DNA of 8,447 nucleotides from RBG-16-64-43 sp035288225 (lineage in GTDB: Bacteria; Chloroflexota; Anaerolineae; Anaerolineales; RBG-16-64-43): contig DATEAT010000145.1 of NCBI GenBank assembly GCA_035288225.1, positions 1 through 8,447 of the forward strand. The letters are read 5' to 3'. The position numbers and the translations under genes are program-made. Within the stretch, counting starts at the first letter, position 1. Each line of letters starts with the position of its first letter. Positions 6,092 to 8,447 of this stretch are shown here, piece after piece. Under the pieces are notes generated by a model, which was given only the letters and a program-made list of their open reading frames with translations, searched no databases and was not told where the DNA came from.

Positions 6092-7246
6092 ATGCCTGAT
6101 ACACAGAAACAGCCTCACACCAGCCGCGTCTGCCCTAACTGCGGCACGCGCGTTGCGGAATCCGCTGCGCGCTGCGCCGTCTGCGGAACCGAACTCACCC
6201 CCGGCGGGACACGCCGCGCGGCGTCGGCCCGCATGACCGGACGCGGCCCGGCACTGAGCATCCCCTGGCCGGTGGCGATCGCCACGCCGGCCGTGTTCAT
6301 GCTGATCGGGGCCGTGATCATTGCGCTGATTGCCCGCTCCGGGCGCGCCTTTGCCCCCGCGGCCCCCAGCGCGACGCCCTCAATCACCTCCGCCCCCAGT
6401 CAGACGTTGCCCCCCAGCAGCACGCCCGAGCCGACGCTCACGCCCACTCCGCTGGCTCCGGTGGAGTATGTCATCGCCTCCAACGATACGTGTGTTGGCT
6501 TGGCCATCCGCTTCAACGTGTCGGTCAATTCGATCTTGCAGCTCAACAACCTGCCGCCGGCCTGCAACAACCTGAGCATCGGGCAAAAGCTGCTCATCCC
6601 GCAACCTACGCCCACCCCGGTGCCGCCCTCCACGGGCACTTTCACGGCGCTCGAATCGACCCGCACCAGTTGCGAGCTATTCCCGTACACGGTGCAAGAG
6701 GGTAATACGCTGGCCGGCATCGCCGCCAACTTCAATGTGTCCATCGACGGTCTCAAGGAATTCAATCAGAACATTTTCGGCGACACCGTCTTCACCGGGC
6801 TGACGGTCCAAGTTCCGCTGTGCCGGCGCCTTCCGACGCCCGGGCCCACACCCACGGCCACACCGCCGCCGCCCTACCCCGCGCCCAACGTGCTCAGCCC
6901 GCGCGACGGGTCGGTCTTCGGCCTGAGTGATGAGTCGGTGGCGCTGCAATGGGCGGCGGTCGCCGCGTTGCGCGATAACGAGAGCTATCTGGTGACGGTG
7001 GAAGACATTACCGAAGGCACCGGGCGGCGCACCCAGGCTTACGTCACCGAGACCAAATACATCGTGCCCAGCACGCTGCGCCCGAGCGATACGAGCACTC
7101 ACCTCTTCCGCTGGACGATCGAGGTCGTGCGCCAGACGGGCACAACCTCCGACGGCAAACCGATCTACTCCTCCGGCAGCCCGCGCAGCGACCCGCGTAT
7201 CTTCGGCTGGTCCGGCGGGCGCACGGCGCCGACGCCTACCTCGTAG
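6092..7246 (+). CDS. Zinc-ribbon, single-span membrane protein with two LysM domains
   Basis: The 384-residue protein begins with a zinc ribbon, CPNCG at 14-18 and CAVCG at 28-32. A hydrophobic segment at about 58-82 (IPWPVAIATPAVFMLIGAVIIALIA) should span the membrane, putting the ribbon inside and the rest outside. A Ser/Thr/Pro linker follows. LysM 1 spans about 125-169 (VEYVIASNDTCVGLAIRFNV, ending in GQKLLIP) and LysM 2 about 198-242 (PYTVQEGNTLAGIAANFNV), joined by TPTPVPP; both should bind peptidoglycan or another N-acetylglucosamine polymer. Residues 263-374 look like an Ig/fibronectin-like beta domain. Cysteines at 134, 158, 194 and 244 fall in or beside the LysM units and may form disulfides. 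An in-frame stop at 6077 makes ATG 6092 the first possible ATG. Ribosome site AGGAG (6072-6076) is unusually far, 15 bases. It has its own promoter and terminator, so it is transcribed alone. Confidence 0.88.
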   Translation: MPDTQKQPHTSRVCPNCGTRVAESAARCAVCGTELTPGGTRRAASARMTGRGPALSIPWPVAIATPAVFMLIGAVIIALIARSGRAFAPAAPSATPSITSAPSQTLPPSSTPEPTLTPTPLAPVEYVIASNDTCVGLAIRFNVSVNSILQLNNLPPACNNLSIGQKLLIPQPTPTPVPPSTGTFTALESTRTSCELFPYTVQEGNTLAGIAANFNVSIDGLKEFNQNIFGDTVFTGLTVQVPLCRRLPTPGPTPTATPPPPYPAPNVLSPRDGSVFGLSDESVALQWAAVAALRDNESYLVTVEDITEGTGRRTQAYVTETKYIVPSTLRPSDTSTHLFRWTIEVVRQTGTTSDGKPIYSSGSPRSDPRIFGWSGGRTAPTPTS

Positions 7247-7268
7247 GACGCTCGATCGACGAATACTC

Positions 7269-7307
7269 CCGGCCCGTACACGCGTGCGGGCCGGTTGCGT
7301 TTCTTCC
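7269..7307 (+). terminator. Intrinsic terminator of the LysM gene
   Basis: CCGGCCCG at 7269-7276 pairs perfectly with CGGGCCGG at 7287-7294. The stem continues inward by a T-G, an A-T and a C-G pair, giving about 11 bp around a 4-base loop. A T-rich stretch (TTGCGTTTCTT) follows. It lies 22 bases after the stop codon. Confidence 0.8.
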
Positions 7308-7310
7308 ATC

Positions 7311-7347
7311 GCGCAAGCGTCTCGGCGTGTACGGTGCGACGCTTCGC
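7311..7347. repeat. Imperfect inverted repeat after the terminator
   Basis: GCGCAAGCGTC at 7311-7321 and GACGCTTCGC at 7338-7347 form a 10-bp stem with one bulged C and a 16-base interior. It directly follows the terminator and opens the repeat-rich gap. Its role is unknown. Confidence 0.45.
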
Positions 7348-7400
7348 TCACGGCCGCTCGTCATGCACCCTCGCTTCTGCCATCCCCTGCCAGGTATCAC

Positions 7401-7422
7401 GTGGCGCGCGCATTGCGCCGCT
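7401..7422. repeat. 22-base GC-palindromic motif, copy 1
   Basis: This motif contains GGCGC-N7-GCGCC, a 5-bp inverted repeat. It recurs at 7561-7582 and 7901-7922 with the same length and few changes, mainly in the central bases (GCGCATT, GCGCGTT, GCGGGAT). I found no other copy in the window. Confidence 0.6.
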
Positions 7423-7560
7423 GCGCACAGAACCGCTTACCCTCTCGCGGGTGGCGGAAAGACGCTGCGCCTCACCCCCTACCCAATCTCCCTTCAGAGA
7501 GCCTCGCCCCTCTCCCGGATTGGCTCCCACGCCGAGAGGCCCTGACGCGCCGGGGCATGC

Positions 7561-7582
7561 ATAGCGCGCGCGTTGCGCCGCC
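7561..7582. repeat. 22-base GC-palindromic motif, copy 2
   Basis: This copy begins exactly 160 bases after copy 1. The left arm reads AGCGC rather than GGCGC, which breaks one pair of the inverted repeat. Confidence 0.6.
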
Positions 7583-7665
7583 CCGCATGCACACACTTCC
7601 CTTCCCTTGATGGCGGGAACGCGCTCCACCTCACCCCCTGCCCCTTGCGAAGCACCCCTGTGGGG

Positions 7666-7712
7666 CTCTCCGCCGCGCGGTTTCGCCAAACGCCTCAGGC
7701 GGTGGCGGAGAG
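7666..7712. repeat. 9-bp perfect inverted repeat
   Basis: CTCTCCGCC at 7666-7674 pairs with GGCGGAGAG at 7704-7712 around 29 bases. The interior holds a smaller CGCC-TCA-GGCG hairpin at 7691-7701, and a CCCC-TGT-GGGG hairpin abuts the left side. It is part of the palindrome cluster. Confidence 0.6.
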
Positions 7713-7724
7713 GGGGTGTGGTAA

Positions 7725-7761
7725 TCAAGGAGAAGGGGGCCGAAGGCCCCCTTCTCCTTGA
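7725..7761. repeat. Perfect 17-bp hairpin with GAA loop
   Basis: The left arm 7725-7741 and the right arm 7745-7761 are exact reverse complements around GAA at 7742-7744, with five G-C pairs in a row near the loop. On neither strand does a T run follow, so it is not a classic intrinsic terminator. It could be an RNA stabilising or processing structure, a repeat-element core, or a bidirectional transcription barrier between the LysM gene and selD. Confidence 0.85.
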
Positions 7762-7772
7762 AAAGAATCCTT

Positions 7773-7826
7773 CCCCTCCCCCGGATTGCGGCCGGCTGGC
7801 AAGTACTCTTCGCTCCGGGGGAGGGG
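7773..7826. repeat. 12-bp perfect inverted repeat
   Basis: CCCCTCCCCCGG at 7773-7784 is the exact reverse complement of CCGGGGGAGGGG at 7815-7826. One further A-T pair extends the stem inward, and the spacer is 30 bases. The arms are strongly pyrimidine/purine biased. It lies 11 bases beyond the 17-bp hairpin. Confidence 0.75.
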
Positions 7827-7900
7827 TAAGGGGAGGAGGCCCGTGCGAAACCTCCGCCAGCAAGCTTCGCGCGCCATGGCAAATCACGTCACATCTTCTC

Positions 7901-7922
7901 GTGGCGCGCGGGATGCGCCGCT
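7901..7922. repeat. 22-base GC-palindromic motif, copy 3
   Basis: This copy keeps the GGCGC-N7-GCGCC arms. It runs directly into the candidate -10 box of selD, so the motif may overlap the promoter region of that gene. Confidence 0.6.
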
Positions 7923-7930
7923 GATAGAAT
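7922..7930 (+). promoter_or_regulatory. Candidate extended -10 promoter for selD
   Basis: TGA-TAGAAT fits an extended -10 element (TGn plus a hexamer one base from TATAAT). No good -35 box is seen. A start near 7937 would give a leader of about 43 bases before the ATG at 7980 and would leave the in-frame ATG at 7929 untranscribed. Confidence 0.4.
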
Positions 7931-7979
7931 GGAGAAGCGCCTGGCGAAATCCATGCCCGGCGAAGAAGGAAGCGATGCG

Positions 7980-8447
7980 ATGAGCGATGCACCGCGAGCG
8001 ACCTCCGGCAAGCAGATCCGCCTGACGACACTTTCCTCGTGCGCAGGTTGAGCGTCGAAGCTCAGCGCGGAAACGCTGGCGCAGGTCCTGCTGCCATTGC
8101 GGGGACTCTTTCCCCCAACTGAATATCCCGACTTGCTCGTCGGATTGAACCCAGCCGACGATGCAGCCGTCTATCGCCTTGGGCCGGACCAGGCGCTGAT
8201 CGTCACCACCGACTTCTTCACCCCGGTGGTCGATACCCCGTACGAGTACGGCGCGATCGCCGCGGCCAATTCACTCTCCGACGTCTATGCCATGGGCGGC
8301 CGGCCAATCCTCGCCCTCAACATCGTCGCCTTCCCGCCGGACCTGGCGCCCGAGATACTGACCGAGATCCTGCGTGGCGGCGCTGAGAAGGCGCGCGAGG
8401 CCGGCGTGGTCATCGCCGGCGGGCACACCGTGCAGGATAAAGAACCC
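7980..8447 (+). CDS. selD: Selenide, water dikinase (SelD) with selenocysteine codon, 3' end cut by window
   Basis: SelD makes selenophosphate from selenide and ATP, the selenium donor for selenocysteine tRNA. Read through the TGA at 8049-8051, the frame gives 156 codons that align with E. coli SelD: IRLTTLSSCAG, then Sec24, then ASKL. Sec24 falls at catalytic Cys17 and Lys27 at Lys20. Next come ADDAAVY at 59-65 (Asp61, metal), TTDFFTPVVD at 76-85, AAANSLSDVYAMGG at 94-107 (Asp101, metal) and the glycine-rich AGGHT at 146-150. Conservation continues strongly beyond the TGA, so it is not a true stop. Many bacterial SelD proteins have Sec here. ATG 7980 is chosen because AAGGA at 7966-7970 precedes it by nine bases; ATGs at 7953 and 7929 are also in frame. 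Stop-aware gene calling would miss it or call a truncated gene. The C-terminal half lies outside the window. Confidence 0.92.
8049..8078 (+). promoter_or_regulatory. Candidate bacterial SECIS element
   Basis: Just after the TGA, CAGCG at 8063-8067 pairs perfectly with CGCTG at 8074-8078 around loop CGGAAA, and a U-G pair can extend it. The stem begins about 11 bases past the TGA, in the range where SelB binds bacterial SECIS hairpins, and the loop carries the GG often found there. A competing hairpin, TGAGC at 8049-8053 with GCTCA at 8060-8064, includes the TGA itself; the two stems share two bases. Confidence 0.6.

Larger units (their letters stand above)
7401..7720. repeat. Imperfect tandem duplication, period 158-160 bases
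   Basis: Landmarks recur at constant spacing. GCGCGCG near 7404 recurs near 7564 (offset 160), TGGCGG at 7453 recurs at 7611 (158), and CCTCACCCCCT at 7471 recurs at 7629 (158), the last within a longer matching stretch. After that the units diverge. No open frame in the stretch looks like a protein. It appears to be a degenerate two-unit repeat. Confidence 0.6.

Noticed and set aside
7284..7610. Plus-strand short frames after the LysM terminator
   Set aside because: They start inside the terminator stem or repeats, have no ribosome site and translate to low-complexity sequence.
7401..7922. CRISPR array
   Set aside because: The three 22-base motif copies are irregularly spaced (160 and 340 bases), are diverged, and have no cas genes nearby.
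7348..8031. Minus-strand frame of 227 codons across the repeat region
   Set aside because: It runs through palindromes and repeated motifs and into the selD start, with Arg/Ser/Gly-rich low-complexity translation and no domain.
8049..8051. TGA as a true stop or a nonsense mutation in selD
   Set aside because: Conservation continues unbroken after it, it sits at the known Sec/Cys catalytic position, and a SECIS-like hairpin follows.

Overview
The window looks like a high-GC chromosome segment of a Chloroflexota bacterium, probably Anaerolineae-like. This is an inference from gene style: a zinc-ribbon/one-membrane-span/LysM protein with Thr-Pro linkers, bacterial Roadblock/LC7 and Ras-like GTPase genes, and a selenocysteine-type selD. 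No taxonomic marker gene is present. All convincing genes lie on the + strand.

Layout. (1) 41-1819: a metabolic cluster of a stand-alone NIL-domain protein, a YdjC/ChbG-family carbohydrate deacetylase and a class I SAM methyltransferase that overlaps the deacetylase stop. (2) 1820-2361: mostly non-coding, with one small cysteine-rich ORF (1955-2179) that has a good ribosome site. (3) 2362-5877: a signalling module behind a near-consensus sigma70 promoter (TTGACA-N17-TAATAT). It encodes a DUF4388(PATAN)-Roadblock protein, a Roadblock protein fused through a Pro/Ala linker to a nucleotidyltransferase-like domain whose acidic catalytic motif looks lost, and a small GTPase with all five G motifs in Rab-like form behind a receiver-like N-terminal region. 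After the GTPase lies a fossil second copy of the Roadblock-NTase gene with about 1.06 kb missing from its middle. (4) 5959-7307: operator-like repeats, an extended -10 promoter, the zinc-ribbon/LysM gene and its intrinsic terminator. (5) 7308-7921: about 600 bases without a gene, packed with inverted and direct repeats, including a perfect 17-bp hairpin and three copies of a 22-base motif. (6) 7980-8447: the 5' part of selD, running off the window, with an in-frame TGA where catalytic Cys17 of E. coli SelD sits. A SECIS-like hairpin follows it, so this reads as a selenocysteine codon rather than a stop.

How the genes work together. In bacteria, Roadblock/LC7 proteins such as MglB are partners or GAPs of small Ras-like GTPases such as MglA. 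Two Roadblock fusion proteins next to a Rab-like GTPase therefore suggest one GTPase switch with its regulators. The DUF4388 and NTase-like domains would be sensory or scaffold parts and the receiver-like region a further input. What the switch controls cannot be read from the sequence. The selD gene implies that the host makes selenocysteine.
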